A stretch of DNA of 64,000 bases from an uncultured Pseudomonadota bacterium. GTDB taxonomy: Bacteria; Pseudomonadota; Gammaproteobacteria; Methylococcales; Methylomonadaceae. The stretch is from NCBI GenBank assembly GCA_903870545.1, contig CAIQDI010000014.1:1-64000 (forward strand). Direction: 5' to 3'. The notes under the pieces are model-generated. The model ran no database searches and had not been told where the DNA came from. It saw only the letters and a program-made list of their open reading frames with translations. The position numbers and the translations under genes were made by a program. Positions 7,071 to 16,071 of the stretch are shown in pieces. How positions within the stretch are numbered: the first letter of the stretch is position 1; the number at the start of each line of letters is the position of its first letter.

Positions 7071-8972
7071 ATGCCTCTATTACGTTTATCCAATGTTTCA
7101 ATCGCTTACGGTACACACGCGCTGCTCAAACACGCAGATTTTCAACTCGATGCGGGTGAGCGCGTCGGTTTATTAGGACGCAACGGCGAAGGCAAATCGA
7201 CGTTGATGAAAATTATCGCTGGCGACACGCACGCCGATGAAGGCGACGTTTGGCAACAACCTGAACTCAAATTAGCGTGGCTGGCGCAATCGCCCGATTT
7301 GCCTGACGATGCGACGATTTACGATGCCGTTGCCAGCGGTTTGGGTGATTTGGGAGCCATCATCGCGCGTTATCACGATTTATCGTTAACGATGGATTAT
7401 GACGACGAAAAAGCCTTGAACGAATTGGGCGATTTGCAACACGAACTCGAAGCACGCGACGGTTGGGCGTTTCAACAGCGCGTCGAAACCACGTTGAGCA
7501 AATTAAATTTGCCACCGGAGTTGAAAATTCAAGGTTTATCGGGCGGCTGGAAACGGCGCGTGGATTTGGCGCGTTCATTGGTCATGGATCCCGAAGTTTT
7601 GCTGCTCGACGAACCGACCAACCATTTGGATTTTGAAAGTATTGCGTGGCTCGAAGATCAAGTATTGAATTTTCAAGGCGCGGTTTTATTTGTCACGCAT
7701 GATCGGGCTTTTTTGCAAAAATTGGCAACGCGAATTGTGGATTTAGATCGCGGAAATTTGGTGTCGTGGCAAGGCACTTACGACGATTATTTAACGCGGA
7801 AAGCGGCTGCGTTGGAAGACGAAGCCAATCAGAATGCAGAGTTTGATAAAAAACTCGCAGACGAAGAAGTCTGGATTCGCCAAGGCGTGAAAGCGCGTCG
7901 AACCCGAAACGAAGGACGTGTTCGCGCGTTGGAACGGTTGCGTTCGGAACGTTCAGAACGTCGAAACGTGCAAGGCACAGCGAAAATGGGCTTAGACAGC
8001 GGTGAAAAATCGGGTAAAAAAGTGCTGGAAGTCAGCAATATCAGCTTCAAATATGATGACAGAACAATTATCAACGACTTTTCAACGCTGATTCAACGCG
8101 GCGATAAAATTGGTTTAATCGGTGCGAATGGCGCGGGAAAATCGACGTTATTGAAATTATTGCTCAAACAATTAGAACCGACCAGCGGCACGATTGAACA
8201 AGGCACGAAATTAGAAATCGCCTATTTCGACCAGTTGCGCGACCAATTAGATCCTGACATGAGCGTCGTGGATACGATTGCTCACGGCAATGATTTTGTC
8301 GATATTGGCGGTCAGCAACGCCACGTTATTTCGTATTTGGGCGACTTTTTATTCTCGCCAGCTCGCGCTCGTTCACCAGTCAAAAGTTTGTCGGGTGGTG
8401 AAAAAAATCGGTTATTGTTGGCGCGATTATTTACTCGCCCAGCAAATTTAATCGTGATGGATGAACCGACCAACGATTTGGATTTGGAAACGCTGGAATT
8501 ATTAGAAGCGAAATTGTTGGAATTTGATGGCACGTTACTATTGGTCAGCCATGATCGCGCGTTTCTGGATAATGTCGTCACCAACATTTTTGTGTTGGAT
8601 GGTTCGGGTAATGTCGATGAGTTTTTCGGTGGTTATACTGATTGGCTGGAATACAATAAAGCACTGGAAGCCACGGCAGCCTTAGCAGCTAAAAAATCTA
8701 CTGCGCCCAAAGTTGAAAAAATCGCACCCGTTTCGACGGCAACAAAAAAGAAAAAGTTGTCGTTCAAAGAGCAGCAAGAACTTGAAAAATTGCCTGCGTT
8801 GCTCGATGAATTAGAAGCGAAAAAAGTAGCATTAACCGTAGAAATGAACGCGCCCACTTTTTATAAACAAGAACAAACGCTCGTGAATGACGCATTAAAC
8901 GCATTCAAAAATCTTGAAAAAGAATTGGCGAATTGTTACGCACGCTGGAATGAATTAGAAGAAAACGCCTGA
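7071..8972 (+). CDS. uup: ABC-F ATPase Uup
   Basis: A soluble tandem ABC ATPase with no membrane segments. The first P-loop is GRNGEGKSTL and signature LSGGWKRRVDLARSL; the second is GANGAGKSTLL with LSGGEKNRLLLARLF and MDEPTNDLDLETLELLE. The linker contains the charged region near residues 245-300. The end is a lysine-rich stretch and a coiled-coil domain (FKEQQELEKLPALLDELEAK), the mark of Uup. The 633 residues are close to the usual length. ABC-F proteins act on ribosomes; Uup is linked to transposon excision and ribosome assembly. ATG at 7071 fits the family N-terminus (MPLLRLSNVSIAYG), while an upstream in-frame start lies inside lpxA. Confidence 0.92.
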   Translation: MPLLRLSNVSIAYGTHALLKHADFQLDAGERVGLLGRNGEGKSTLMKIIAGDTHADEGDVWQQPELKLAWLAQSPDLPDDATIYDAVASGLGDLGAIIARYHDLSLTMDYDDEKALNELGDLQHELEARDGWAFQQRVETTLSKLNLPPELKIQGLSGGWKRRVDLARSLVMDPEVLLLDEPTNHLDFESIAWLEDQVLNFQGAVLFVTHDRAFLQKLATRIVDLDRGNLVSWQGTYDDYLTRKAAALEDEANQNAEFDKKLADEEVWIRQGVKARRTRNEGRVRALERLRSERSERRNVQGTAKMGLDSGEKSGKKVLEVSNISFKYDDRTIINDFSTLIQRGDKIGLIGANGAGKSTLLKLLLKQLEPTSGTIEQGTKLEIAYFDQLRDQLDPDMSVVDTIAHGNDFVDIGGQQRHVISYLGDFLFSPARARSPVKSLSGGEKNRLLLARLFTRPANLIVMDEPTNDLDLETLELLEAKLLEFDGTLLLVSHDRAFLDNVVTNIFVLDGSGNVDEFFGGYTDWLEYNKALEATAALAAKKSTAPKVEKIAPVSTATKKKKLSFKEQQELEKLPALLDELEAKKVALTVEMNAPTFYKQEQTLVNDALNAFKNLEKELANCYARWNELEENA

Positions 8973-8984
8973 TAATCTTGCAAC

Positions 8985-9015
8985 GGGGCGCGAAGTCGAT
9001 TATTCTTTGCGCCCC
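8985..9015. terminator. Stem-loop after uup, possible terminator
   Basis: GGGGCGCGAAG (8985-8995) pairs with CTTTGCGCCCC (9005-9015), one wobble, 9-nt loop. The stem is strong but the following sequence lacks a U-tract, so termination is uncertain. Confidence 0.45.
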
Positions 9016-9052
9016 TTCAGCAGTAAATCAAAAAGTAGTAAATCAAAAAATT

Positions 9053-9140
9053 GGAGAGTTGGTCGAGTGGCCGATGGCGCATGCTTGGAAAGCATGTGTA
9101 CGGTAACGTACCGAGGGTTCGAATCCCTCACTCTCCGCCA
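9053..9140 (+). tRNA. tRNA-Ser (anticodon GGA)
   Basis: A complete cloverleaf with encoded CCA. The acceptor stem GGAGAGT (9053-9059) pairs with ACTCTCC (9130-9136), followed by discriminator G and CCA (9138-9140). The anticodon stem CATGC/GCATG encloses loop TTGGAAA with anticodon GGA at 9087-9089, reading UCC and UCU. A long variable arm (TGTACGGTAACGTACC) is typical of tRNA-Ser. The T arm contains GGTTCGAATCC. Confidence 0.97.
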
Positions 9141-9200
9141 ATAAAAAATCCCCCGCGTTTAGCTAACCACAAACCGAAAATTCATCGGTAATGCTATCCG

Positions 9201-9231
9201 TTGAAATACCCACATTTTTTTTCAGTATAAT
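9201..9231 (+). promoter_or_regulatory. Possible promoter for the histidine kinase gene
   Basis: A perfect -10 TATAAT (9226-9231) has TTGAAA (9201-9206) upstream, but the 19-nt spacer is long. The start would be near 9238, about 53 nt before ATG at 9291. Confidence 0.35.
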
Positions 9232-9290
9232 CACAGCATCATTCGAGTTTTAACGTTTATCATCAGCGACACCACTTTCGGAATTTTATA

Positions 9291-11390
9291 ATGCACAAAA
9301 CCGTAACGCCTAAAAAATATTCTTTAGTATCGATTACTTACGCATTCTGTGGATTAGTAATATTAGGTATTTTGATTTTAACCATCGTGAGTTCCATCAA
9401 AGTTGATCAATTACTTCGGCATGAATTGCGCGTAAGAATCGCGGATGTCGTTAACATCATGGCTAAAAATATTGACGGTGATTTACATAGCAAAGTGCAA
9501 ACAACGACAGATAATAAAAGTCCAGCCTTCACTAAATTAAAAAATGATTTAGTGGCAATGCGCCAACGCAGCACCAACGTCGCCAATATTTACACGATGC
9601 GAAAGCTGGACAATGGCGCGATTGTCTTTATTGTTGATGGTTCAAAAGAAGGTCAAAATGAAATCGGTGATATTTATCCAAAAGAATCCATTAGCGAGGC
9701 GTTGAAAGACGCATTCAATGCCACCCCAGAAACAACCAAAATTTATGTCGATGCAGAAATTGATCAAGATGATTGGGGAACATGGCTATCGGCTTACGCG
9801 CCAATTTTTACGGCTTCCGGCAAGTTCGACGGTATTATCGGCATCGATGTATCGGCTAAAAGTATTCGAGCGCATGAGCTGGAATATCTTGGCACTTTTG
9901 GCGCGATAGCAGTGGTCGTTATTTTGCTTGTGTTACCGTTCGTGTTTTGGTTGATGAATTTTATCAAAACAATAAATTTAGAATTGCAACAGGTAAACCA
10001 CGAATTAGCTGTTCAAAATAATGAAAAAGAAAAACAGGCTTCAGAACTTAGTATTGCTAACGAAAATCTTGCCGCTGTTAATGAAGAATACGAGGTCACC
10101 AATGAAGAGCTTATTTTTCAAAATAGTGAAAAAGAAAAGCGGGCTGCCGAACTCGCTATTGTGAACCAAGAACTTATTTTTCAAAACAATGAAACAGCCG
10201 CCCGCACCATGGAACTCGCCATTATTAACATTCAAAATGTGGAAAGAGATAAACGCACGGTCGAGCTAACTTTAGCGAACAAAGAATTAGCTTTTCAAAA
10301 TGCGGAAAAAGAAAAGCGTGCTGAAGAATTGGATATTACGAACGATAATCTGATTGCGCTGTACGATGAGAAAGTCGCTCTCGCGGCGAAACTAATTAAG
10401 ACAAACGAAAAACTGGCTTTTCAAAACTCAGAAAAAGAAAAGCGTGCCGAAGAATTGGATATTACGAACGACAATCTTATGTTGCTGTACGATGAGAAAA
10501 TGACTCTCGTCTCTGACCTCATGATTGCGAATGAAGAACTTATTTTTCAAAGTATTGAAACAGAAAAACGCGCCACCGAATTAACCCAATCTTATGATGA
10601 AAACGCGCTCTTAAATGACCAAGTTAATCACATGCAAAAATTGGAAAGTCTTGGACAATTAACAGCGGGAATTGCTCACGATTTCAATAATATTTTAGCG
10701 TGTATATTGGGTTATAACGAACTCAACCAATGCGTCAGCGAAGACATGACCGATGAAGAATTAAAAATAAATCTCGAAAGAAACACGAAACAAATAGATT
10801 TTGCGGGTCAACGAGCGGTGTCACTTATTCAAAAAATGATGACGTATTGCCGTCAAAATGTGAAAACAGCAAACATAAATGTAAAACCCACGTTAGCTAT
10901 TATTGATGAAGTGTTAGCGATGTTGCGCCCAGCGTTAACCAGCAGAATCAAAATTGAATTAGCCTTAAATCCTCAGCCGTGCCACCAAAATATTGAAATT
11001 GATGCGATTGATTTACATCAAATTTTGACTAATTTGGTCGTTAATGCGCGTGATGCGATGAAAGAACGCGGCGGTATTATTACCATTTCGTTGAAAACCG
11101 TAACCCGTTTGAATAAGCACTGTGTGGCGTGTGCTGAAATGGTGGACGGCGATTTTATTGAATTAAGTGTAGCGGACAACGGTACTGGAATTGAACCACA
11201 TATTATCAGCCGAATTTTTGATCCATTTTTCACCACAAAACAAGTCGGCGAAGGCACTGGCTTAGGTTTATCAACGGTAATCGGCATGGTTCATCAGTCG
11301 CACGGTCATGTTTTAATCGATTCCAATCTGATTGAACCGAATCAAGGTACTGTGTTTAAATTGCTGTTTCCAATCCCAGCGACTGCGTAA
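9291..11390 (+). CDS. Membrane-bound sensor histidine kinase with repetitive coiled coil
   Basis: A 699-residue sensor kinase. A first membrane helix (about 17-38), an extracytoplasmic sensor of about 160 residues (Cache-like by shape) and a second helix (about 203-226) lead into a long heptad-rich region (about 230-445). That region holds repeated phrases such as ELIFQNSEKEKRAAEL and RAEELDITNDNL. The kinase core has H-box AGIAHDFNNIL with His463, N-box NLVVNARDAM, G1 DNGTGI, F-box FDPFFTTK and G2 GTGLGLS. There is no receiver domain and no adjacent response regulator, so it is an orphan kinase. The ligand is unknown. Confidence 0.85.
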   Translation: MHKTVTPKKYSLVSITYAFCGLVILGILILTIVSSIKVDQLLRHELRVRIADVVNIMAKNIDGDLHSKVQTTTDNKSPAFTKLKNDLVAMRQRSTNVANIYTMRKLDNGAIVFIVDGSKEGQNEIGDIYPKESISEALKDAFNATPETTKIYVDAEIDQDDWGTWLSAYAPIFTASGKFDGIIGIDVSAKSIRAHELEYLGTFGAIAVVVILLVLPFVFWLMNFIKTINLELQQVNHELAVQNNEKEKQASELSIANENLAAVNEEYEVTNEELIFQNSEKEKRAAELAIVNQELIFQNNETAARTMELAIINIQNVERDKRTVELTLANKELAFQNAEKEKRAEELDITNDNLIALYDEKVALAAKLIKTNEKLAFQNSEKEKRAEELDITNDNLMLLYDEKMTLVSDLMIANEELIFQSIETEKRATELTQSYDENALLNDQVNHMQKLESLGQLTAGIAHDFNNILACILGYNELNQCVSEDMTDEELKINLERNTKQIDFAGQRAVSLIQKMMTYCRQNVKTANINVKPTLAIIDEVLAMLRPALTSRIKIELALNPQPCHQNIEIDAIDLHQILTNLVVNARDAMKERGGIITISLKTVTRLNKHCVACAEMVDGDFIELSVADNGTGIEPHIISRIFDPFFTTKQVGEGTGLGLSTVIGMVHQSHGHVLIDSNLIEPNQGTVFKLLFPIPATA
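10000..10600 (+). repeat. In-frame repeats encoding the kinase signalling helix
   Basis: Imperfect repeats encode variants of (E/N)ELxFQNxEKEKRAxEL. Two longer units are nearly identical at a 126-bp (42-codon) offset, starting at gaaaaagaaa 10305 and 10431 and both continuing through GCGTGCYGAAGAATTGGATA. Confidence 0.75.
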
Positions 11391-11414
11391 AAAATAGGGC
11401 GCGGTGTTGCGGTG

Positions 11415-11852
11415 TTAACGAATGGAATCAACACCTAAATTCGCTAACGCATCGGCGCGGTCATTGCCCATATTGCCCGAATGTCCTTTAACCCAACGCC
11501 AATCAATAGCGTGCGGCTGAATTGCTGAATCTAAACGTTTCCACAAATCTTCATTTTTCACAGGTTGTTTCGCCGCCGTTTTCCAATTCGCTTTTTTCCA
11601 ATTTGGCAGCCATTTTGTAATGCCGTCCAAAACGTATTTTGAATCGATGTACAAATGCACCACGCACGGTTTTTTTAATCCTTCCAACGCCTGAATCGCT
11701 GCCATTAACTCCATGCGATTATTGGTTGTTTCACGTTCGCCACCGTGCAATTCTTTAATTGCGCCTTTATAACGCAAAATTGCTCCCCAGCCGCCCTTCC
11801 CTGGATTGCCACGACACGCGCCATCGGTATAAATAATCACTGGATCAGTCAT
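11415..11852 (-). CDS. rnhA: Ribonuclease HI
   Basis: A 145-residue RNase HI that cleaves the RNA strand of RNA-DNA hybrids. The four acidic metal ligands appear in the usual order: [42 protein letters not shown] and [16 protein letters not shown]. It overlaps the upstream methyltransferase gene by 8 nt, so they are likely co-transcribed. It is convergent with the histidine kinase, with only 24 nt between stops. The dnaQ gene that often neighbours rnhA is not present. Confidence 0.97.
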   Translation of the reverse strand: MTDPVIIYTDGACRGNPGKGGWGAILRYKGAIKELHGGERETTNNRMELMAAIQALEGLKKPCVVHLYIDSKYVLDGITKWLPNWKKANWKTAAKQPVKNEDLWKRLDSAIQPHAIDWRWVKGHSGNMGNDRADALANLGVDSIR

Positions 11853-12564
11853 CGTGCTTTACCTTTGCCGCCAAAGGATTGGCGACGACTAAACGTGGCG
11901 AAAAGAGTTTCACCGGTGTCATAGGAATAGGATTAAAACGCCTTTTCATGGCTTTCACGGCGTATGCAGTAGAGGTGAACGAAAAACTATTGAGCGCGTT
12001 CGTGCCGTTTTCGGTTTTAGTCGAACTCAAATAAAACTCCGTTTTGTTCGCTACTTCAAAATTCAATAATTTCAACCAATCAAACAAACGTGAACGTGAA
12101 ATAAAATGCCCGTTCCACGAATCCGCCAACCGTTTATCCCATAAAAATTGATAACGCACCCACAAACTCCACGGATTAAAATTCAGCACCAATAAAATGC
12201 CTTCCGGTTTTAGCACGCGCTCTAATTCTCGAAACGTTTGAAAGCGAGCGGCATCGAATTCCAACAAATGCGGCACAATAATCATATCAATACAATCACT
12301 TTGCAACGGCAGTGCGTACGATTTGGCTTGAATTTTAGGCGCGTCAGGATTGCCCAAAAGTTTGGCATCTAAGACCGAAAAACTTTGATACAACGAACAA
12401 TCAATAAATTCGTTTTCCCAGCCGAGACCGCCGACTTGTAAAATAGTTTGCTGACAACTGACGGTAATTGAACGCTGTAAATAAGCGACCTCAAGCTCTT
12501 TTAATAATTTCCCGCGTGGGGTTTGGTAATAAGCAAATAAAAAATCGCGTTTCATGAATTCCAC
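11845..12564 (-). CDS. SAM-dependent methyltransferase, YafS-like
   Basis: A class I methyltransferase-like protein of 239 residues. The SAM-binding strand is degenerate ([11 protein letters not shown]), followed by the [20 protein letters not shown] and [20 protein letters not shown] segments typical of the methyltransferase_11 fold. Position between rnhA and mltD matches E. coli yafS, although gloB is missing here. The substrate is unknown. ATG at 12564 or the in-frame ATG at 12555 (MKRDF) could start. Confidence 0.75.
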   Translation of the reverse strand: MEFMKRDFLFAYYQTPRGKLLKELEVAYLQRSITVSCQQTILQVGGLGWENEFIDCSLYQSFSVLDAKLLGNPDAPKIQAKSYALPLQSDCIDMIIVPHLLEFDAARFQTFRELERVLKPEGILLVLNFNPWSLWVRYQFLWDKRLADSWNGHFISRSRLFDWLKLLNFEVANKTEFYLSSTKTENGTNALNSFSFTSTAYAVKAMKRRFNPIPMTPVKLFSPRLVVANPLAAKVKHDD

Positions 12565-12606
12565 TCAATTTAAGACTGTTTTAATAATTCGAGGCTAAAA
12601 AGTCGC

Positions 12607-12612
12607 TATAAT
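12607..12612 (+). promoter_or_regulatory. Candidate -10 box for mltD
   Basis: A perfect TATAAT lies 32 nt upstream of the mltD start. No convincing -35 box is seen at 16-18 nt; TTTTAA at 12578-12583 is the nearest poor match. Confidence 0.3.
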
Positions 12613-12644
12613 CAAACCACTTCATAACTACAAAGGTAAAATGA

Positions 12645-14072
12645 ATGCCGATTAAACTAAACAGACACGTTAATTTATTAGTGTTGCTAATGACTCTCGC
12701 CGCTGCCGGCTGTTCGCAAAATGCAAAAGATGCGTTGACTGTAAATGAACTCACTCCAGATGTCGAACAACAAAATAACGCTTATGTTGATCACTACTAT
12801 CACAATTACGAAGCATTGAACAAAGGTGAGATTAACAAAACAGCCGCCGAACATAAAGATACCGTTTGGGCGCGTTTGATTTCTTTATACTCCTTGCCAA
12901 AAATTGAAAACGAACGTATTGATCGTGAAATCGACTGGTATTTAAACCACCCTAATACGTTAAGCACCATTCAAAAACGCGCTGAACCTTACTTACACCT
13001 CATTCTTGACGAAATTGAAGCCAAGCATATCCCCGGTGAATTAGCATTGTTGCCCGTGGTCGAAAGTGCGTTTGTACCGAATGCCAATTCCCGCGTCGAT
13101 GCGTCGGGCTTGTGGCAATTCATGCCGGCAACCGGTCGGATGTTTGGTCTGCAACAAAATTCTTGGTATGACGGTCGGCGCGATGTTTACGCTTCGACAA
13201 AGGCTGCCACTACTTATTTAAAACAACTCAGCAACAGTTTTGATGGCGATTGGCTGTTAGCACTTGCGTCGTATAATTGGGGCAAAGGCAACGTCAAAAA
13301 GTCCATCGAACGCAATGAAGATCGCAATATGCCGACCGATTATTGGTCGTTGAGAATGCCTAACGAAACCGCAAATTATGTGCCGCGTTTGTTAGCAATT
13401 GCACAAATTTTTTCTCATGCCGACGAATACAAAGTTAATTTACACCACATTCCAAACAAGCCTTATTTTGAAGTGGTGAATTTAGATTCGCAATTAAACT
13501 TGAGCAAAGCCGCTGAAATGGCGGATATGTCGTTGCACGATTTCTTAAAATTGAATCCCGCTTTCAATAAGTCTAAAACTGCGCCCGAAGGTTCGGGGCC
13601 ACGTCGTTTATTGATTCCTGTAGCGAAAGCTGAATCGTTCAAAGAAAATTTGGCGCAATTACCATTTGAACAGTGGATTTCTGAAGGTTTCAATGAAGAC
13701 GAAGACGAAAGTACCGCTATTTATGACACAAAACCAGCTGTAGTGAGTCACAAAGAAAAAACTGAGCCGGTGAAAATTATTGCAAAAGTCGTTGCAAAAC
13801 AAAGCATCAAAGCGTTGTTAACTGCTAAAAAGTCGGACAAAACGGACAAAAAATCGGTGAGTGTGGCTTTAAATAGTAAATCTGAAGCGAAAAATAAATC
13901 GGATAAAACTTCAGCTCATATCGTTGCCACCGTGAAAACGTCTGTGAATAACAAAGAATTGTCAGACAAAAACAAAGCCAGCGCGAAAGATTCTAAAGTT
14001 AAAGCACCCGTTACGGTTGCAGCGGTGAGTAAAAATACACCACATAACAAAAAATCTAAAAACGCGGGTTAA
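12645..14072 (+). CDS. mltD: Membrane-bound lytic murein transglycosylase D
   Basis: A lipoprotein (lipobox LAAAGC, Cys at about residue 23) that cleaves peptidoglycan glycan strands to 1,6-anhydromuropeptides. The SLT domain shows catalytic Glu140 in LLPVVESAFVPNANSR, then ASGLWQFMPATGRMFGL and ALASYNWGKGNV. A region near 280-345 (FEVVNLDSQLNLSKAAEMA to RRLLIPV) looks like one divergent LysM-like module, where family members often have two or more clear ones. The last 110 residues are rich in K, S, T and A and low in complexity. An AAAGG site lies 8 nt before ATG at 12645. It is monocistronic with a terminator at 14081. Confidence 0.9.
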   Translation: MPIKLNRHVNLLVLLMTLAAAGCSQNAKDALTVNELTPDVEQQNNAYVDHYYHNYEALNKGEINKTAAEHKDTVWARLISLYSLPKIENERIDREIDWYLNHPNTLSTIQKRAEPYLHLILDEIEAKHIPGELALLPVVESAFVPNANSRVDASGLWQFMPATGRMFGLQQNSWYDGRRDVYASTKAATTYLKQLSNSFDGDWLLALASYNWGKGNVKKSIERNEDRNMPTDYWSLRMPNETANYVPRLLAIAQIFSHADEYKVNLHHIPNKPYFEVVNLDSQLNLSKAAEMADMSLHDFLKLNPAFNKSKTAPEGSGPRRLLIPVAKAESFKENLAQLPFEQWISEGFNEDEDESTAIYDTKPAVVSHKEKTEPVKIIAKVVAKQSIKALLTAKKSDKTDKKSVSVALNSKSEAKNKSDKTSAHIVATVKTSVNNKELSDKNKASAKDSKVKAPVTVAAVSKNTPHNKKSKNAG

Positions 14073-14080
14073 TTTTATAG

Positions 14081-14102
14081 GGGCGAATAACATTCGCCCT
14101 TT
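14081..14102 (+). terminator. Intrinsic terminator after mltD
   Basis: GGGCGAAT (14081-14088) pairs perfectly with ATTCGCCC (14092-14099) around a 3-nt loop and is followed by TTT. It lies between convergent mltD and yraN. Confidence 0.75.
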
Positions 14103-14143
14103 CCCGTAAACACCCGTTATTTGTTCTATTTCATCGGCACATT

Positions 14144-14509
14144 TCAAAACGCATTTTTAACCCACTGCAAATCGCCATCCCCCAAAATTCCCACCACATC
14201 AAAACGCATTCGCGGCATTTCGCCGGGCAACGTATTCAAATAAAATTCCGTCGTCGCACTTATTTTCGCTTGTTTTGAATAATTGACACTTTCCAACGCA
14301 CTGCCAAATTTCGCATTTTTACGATAACGCACTTCCACAATCACCAACGTTTCACCGTCATTCATAATCAAATCGAGTTCACCGTGAACGCAGCGGAAAT
14401 TACGCGCAATCACCGTTAAACCTTGAGCGATTAAAAAATCACAGGCGTGTTGTTCGGCTTGTTCACCACGCAATAAATGCGCGGCTTTGGGTTTGGTTTG
14501 ATGGCTCAC
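14144..14509 (-). CDS. yraN: YraN/UPF0102 family nuclease-like protein
   Basis: A 121-residue protein with the UPF0102 pattern: RGEQAEQHACDFL, ARNFRCVHGELDLIMNDGETLVIVEVRYR and MRFDVVGI. The GELDLI and VEVRYR stretches are a PD-(D/E)XK-like nuclease core, but the cellular role is not established. In many relatives it lies downstream of rsmI and lpoA; here it is divergent from rsmI and lpoA is absent. Confidence 0.9.
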   Translation of the reverse strand: MSHQTKPKAAHLLRGEQAEQHACDFLIAQGLTVIARNFRCVHGELDLIMNDGETLVIVEVRYRKNAKFGSALESVNYSKQAKISATTEFYLNTLPGEMPRMRFDVVGILGDGDLQWVKNAF

Positions 14510-14596
14510 AAAAAATCCTCAGTTTTATTTTCGCGTCATGCGATTCAAGAAATGCGGTAACATTATGCCCAAATTCCAATTTTTACCGAGATAAAA

Positions 14597-15466
14597 ATGA
14601 TTCAAGAAACCGGCACGTTGTACATTGTCGCCACGCCGATTGGCAATTTAGCCGATATTACATTTCGAGCGATTGAAACGCTAAAAAGTGTCGATTTAAT
14701 TGCCGCCGAAGATACACGCCACGTCAGAATGTTGCTGCAACATTATGGCATTAGCAACAAAGTCATTGCCTTACATCAACATAATGAAGATAAAGCGGCT
14801 GTGGAAATTATTGAAAAATTACGTTCTGGTTTGTCGATTGCGCTGGTATCAGACGCGGGAACGCCGTTAATTAGCGATCCGGGAATGCCTGTTGTCAAAG
14901 CGGTTCATGAAGCAAATTTAACCGTTGTTCCTATCGTTGGTGCGTGTGCGTTAATTGCGGCATTATCGGCAGCGGGCGTGGCAATTACGCCGTTCACATT
15001 TGAAGGTTTTACGCCGCGCACGTCGTCAGCCCGTCGCACTTTTTTTGCAGAACGGGCGGCGATTTCGACAACGTGGGTTTTTTACGAATCGTGCCACCGG
15101 ATTTTAGATTGTTTGCAAGACATGGCGACGGTTTTACCGCCTGAACGTTCGATTGTCATTGCGCGTGAATTAACCAAGTTGCACGAAACGATTGTGAAAT
15201 TACCGCTCGCTGAAATGCTCACGTTGGTGGAAACCGATGCGAATATGCGGCGTGGGGAATTTGTGGTGATTGTCGAAGGCGCGGCGAAAATCGACGTATC
15301 AGAAAATACAATGACAGCTGAACAAGAGCGTATTTTGAGATTATTGCTGACCGAATGCAGCGTTAAAAAAGCCGTGGAATTAGTGGTTGAAATTACCGGC
15401 GGTAAAAAGAAACCGATTTATCAAGCCGCGTTAGCAATCAGCGAAGCAAATAATGTGCTAAACTAA
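14597..15466 (+). CDS. rsmI: 16S rRNA 2'-O-ribose C1402 methyltransferase RsmI
   Basis: RsmI (289 residues) methylates the 2'-OH of C1402 in the decoding centre. It pairs functionally with RsmH, encoded 650 nt downstream, which makes the N4 methyl group on the same base. Family motifs are GTLYIVATPIGNLADIT, IAAEDTRHVRMLL, LVSDAGTPLISDPG and FEGFTPR. The stop lies 8 nt before the RNase P RNA, so the RNA may be transcribed from within or through this gene. Confidence 0.95.
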   Translation: MIQETGTLYIVATPIGNLADITFRAIETLKSVDLIAAEDTRHVRMLLQHYGISNKVIALHQHNEDKAAVEIIEKLRSGLSIALVSDAGTPLISDPGMPVVKAVHEANLTVVPIVGACALIAALSAAGVAITPFTFEGFTPRTSSARRTFFAERAAISTTWVFYESCHRILDCLQDMATVLPPERSIVIARELTKLHETIVKLPLAEMLTLVETDANMRRGEFVVIVEGAAKIDVSENTMTAEQERILRLLLTECSVKKAVELVVEITGGKKKPIYQAALAISEANNVLN

Positions 15467-15474
15467 CAGAGGAA

Positions 15475-15895
15475 GAGTTGGCTGGGCGGTCGCCGTTTTA
15501 TTGTAATGATAGAAGGGAGGAAAGTCCGGACTCCATTGGGCAGAGTGCCAGATAATGACTGGGGGGCGTGAGCCTACGGAAAGTGCAGCAGAAAATACAC
15601 CGCTAAATTTGCTTCGGCAAATCAGTAAGGTTGAAATGGTGCGGTAAGAGCGCACCGCGCAACTGGTAACAGTTGTGGCAGTGAAAACCCCACTCGGAGC
15701 AAGATCAAATAGGGAAGCATTCGTCCGCCCTGGCGGCTTCCGGGTAGATTGCTTGAGCGACAGAGTGATTTGTCGCCTAGATGAATGACCGCCCAAGGAA
15801 ATCTTAGTTTTAATTATTTACTGCTGAACAGGCAGTTTAGAATGAGATAAATGATTGTCCTAGACAAAATCCGGCTTATAGGCTGACTCTTTCAC
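15475..15895 (+). ncRNA. rnpB: RNase P RNA (type A), with an insert between P2 and the 3' P4 strand
   Basis: The catalytic RNA of RNase P. Conserved blocks are GGAGGAAAGTCCGGACTCC (near 15518), GGTGCGGTAAGAGCGCACCG (near 15638), GAGCAAGATCAAATAGGGAA, and the 3' ACAAAATCCGGCTTATAGG (15864-15882). P1 forms between GAGTTGGC (15475-15482) and GGCTGACTC (15881-15889). P2 forms perfectly between GGGCGGTC (15484-15491) and GACCGCCC (15787-15794). Normally about 3 nt separate P2 from the 3' conserved block, as in E. coli; here there are 69 nt (15795-15863). The ends are set by homology and not mapped. rsmI lies 8 nt upstream. Confidence 0.93.
15796..15861 (+). repeat. Palindromic element with a type I-F CRISPR-repeat-like core, inside rnpB
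   Basis: The core at 15816-15843 contains CTGCT-GAACA-GGCAG (15821-15835), a 5-bp hairpin with a 5-nt loop, followed by TTTAGAA. The insert can close on itself: AGGA-AATC (15796-15803) pairs with GATT-G-TCCT (15853-15861), leaving one bulged G. The result is an extra helix where many non-proteobacterial RNase P RNAs carry P19. A sister copy lies in murD at 24078-24120. Confidence 0.75.
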
Positions 15896-16028
15896 CCAAC
15901 AATTGTAAAATTTAAAGTAATCTCTAATAAAATTTAATAACATTTTGATATAACGTAGAATTTACTTTCAACCTCGCAAAAAACATAATCTCTTGTCAAT
16001 ACAGTAAGATTTCAGACTGAAATCACCC

Positions 16029-16057
16029 TTGACTAAGCCTAATTTGAAATCTATAGT
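16029..16057 (+). promoter_or_regulatory. Candidate promoter of the dcw cluster
   Basis: TTGACT (16029-16034), exactly 17 nt, then TATAGT (16052-16057): one mismatch in each box. The start would be near 16064, immediately before the stem-loop at 16072. The preceding stretch from 15896 is very AT-rich and holds no gene, including no mraZ. Confidence 0.6.
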
Positions 16058-16071
16058 GAATAAAATTTAAC

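Noticed and set aside
12641..12655. A four-codon frame (ATG AAT GCC GAT TAA) overlapping the mltD start as a leader peptide
   Set aside because: The AAAGG spacing fits ATG 12645 better, and there is no sign of attenuation structure.
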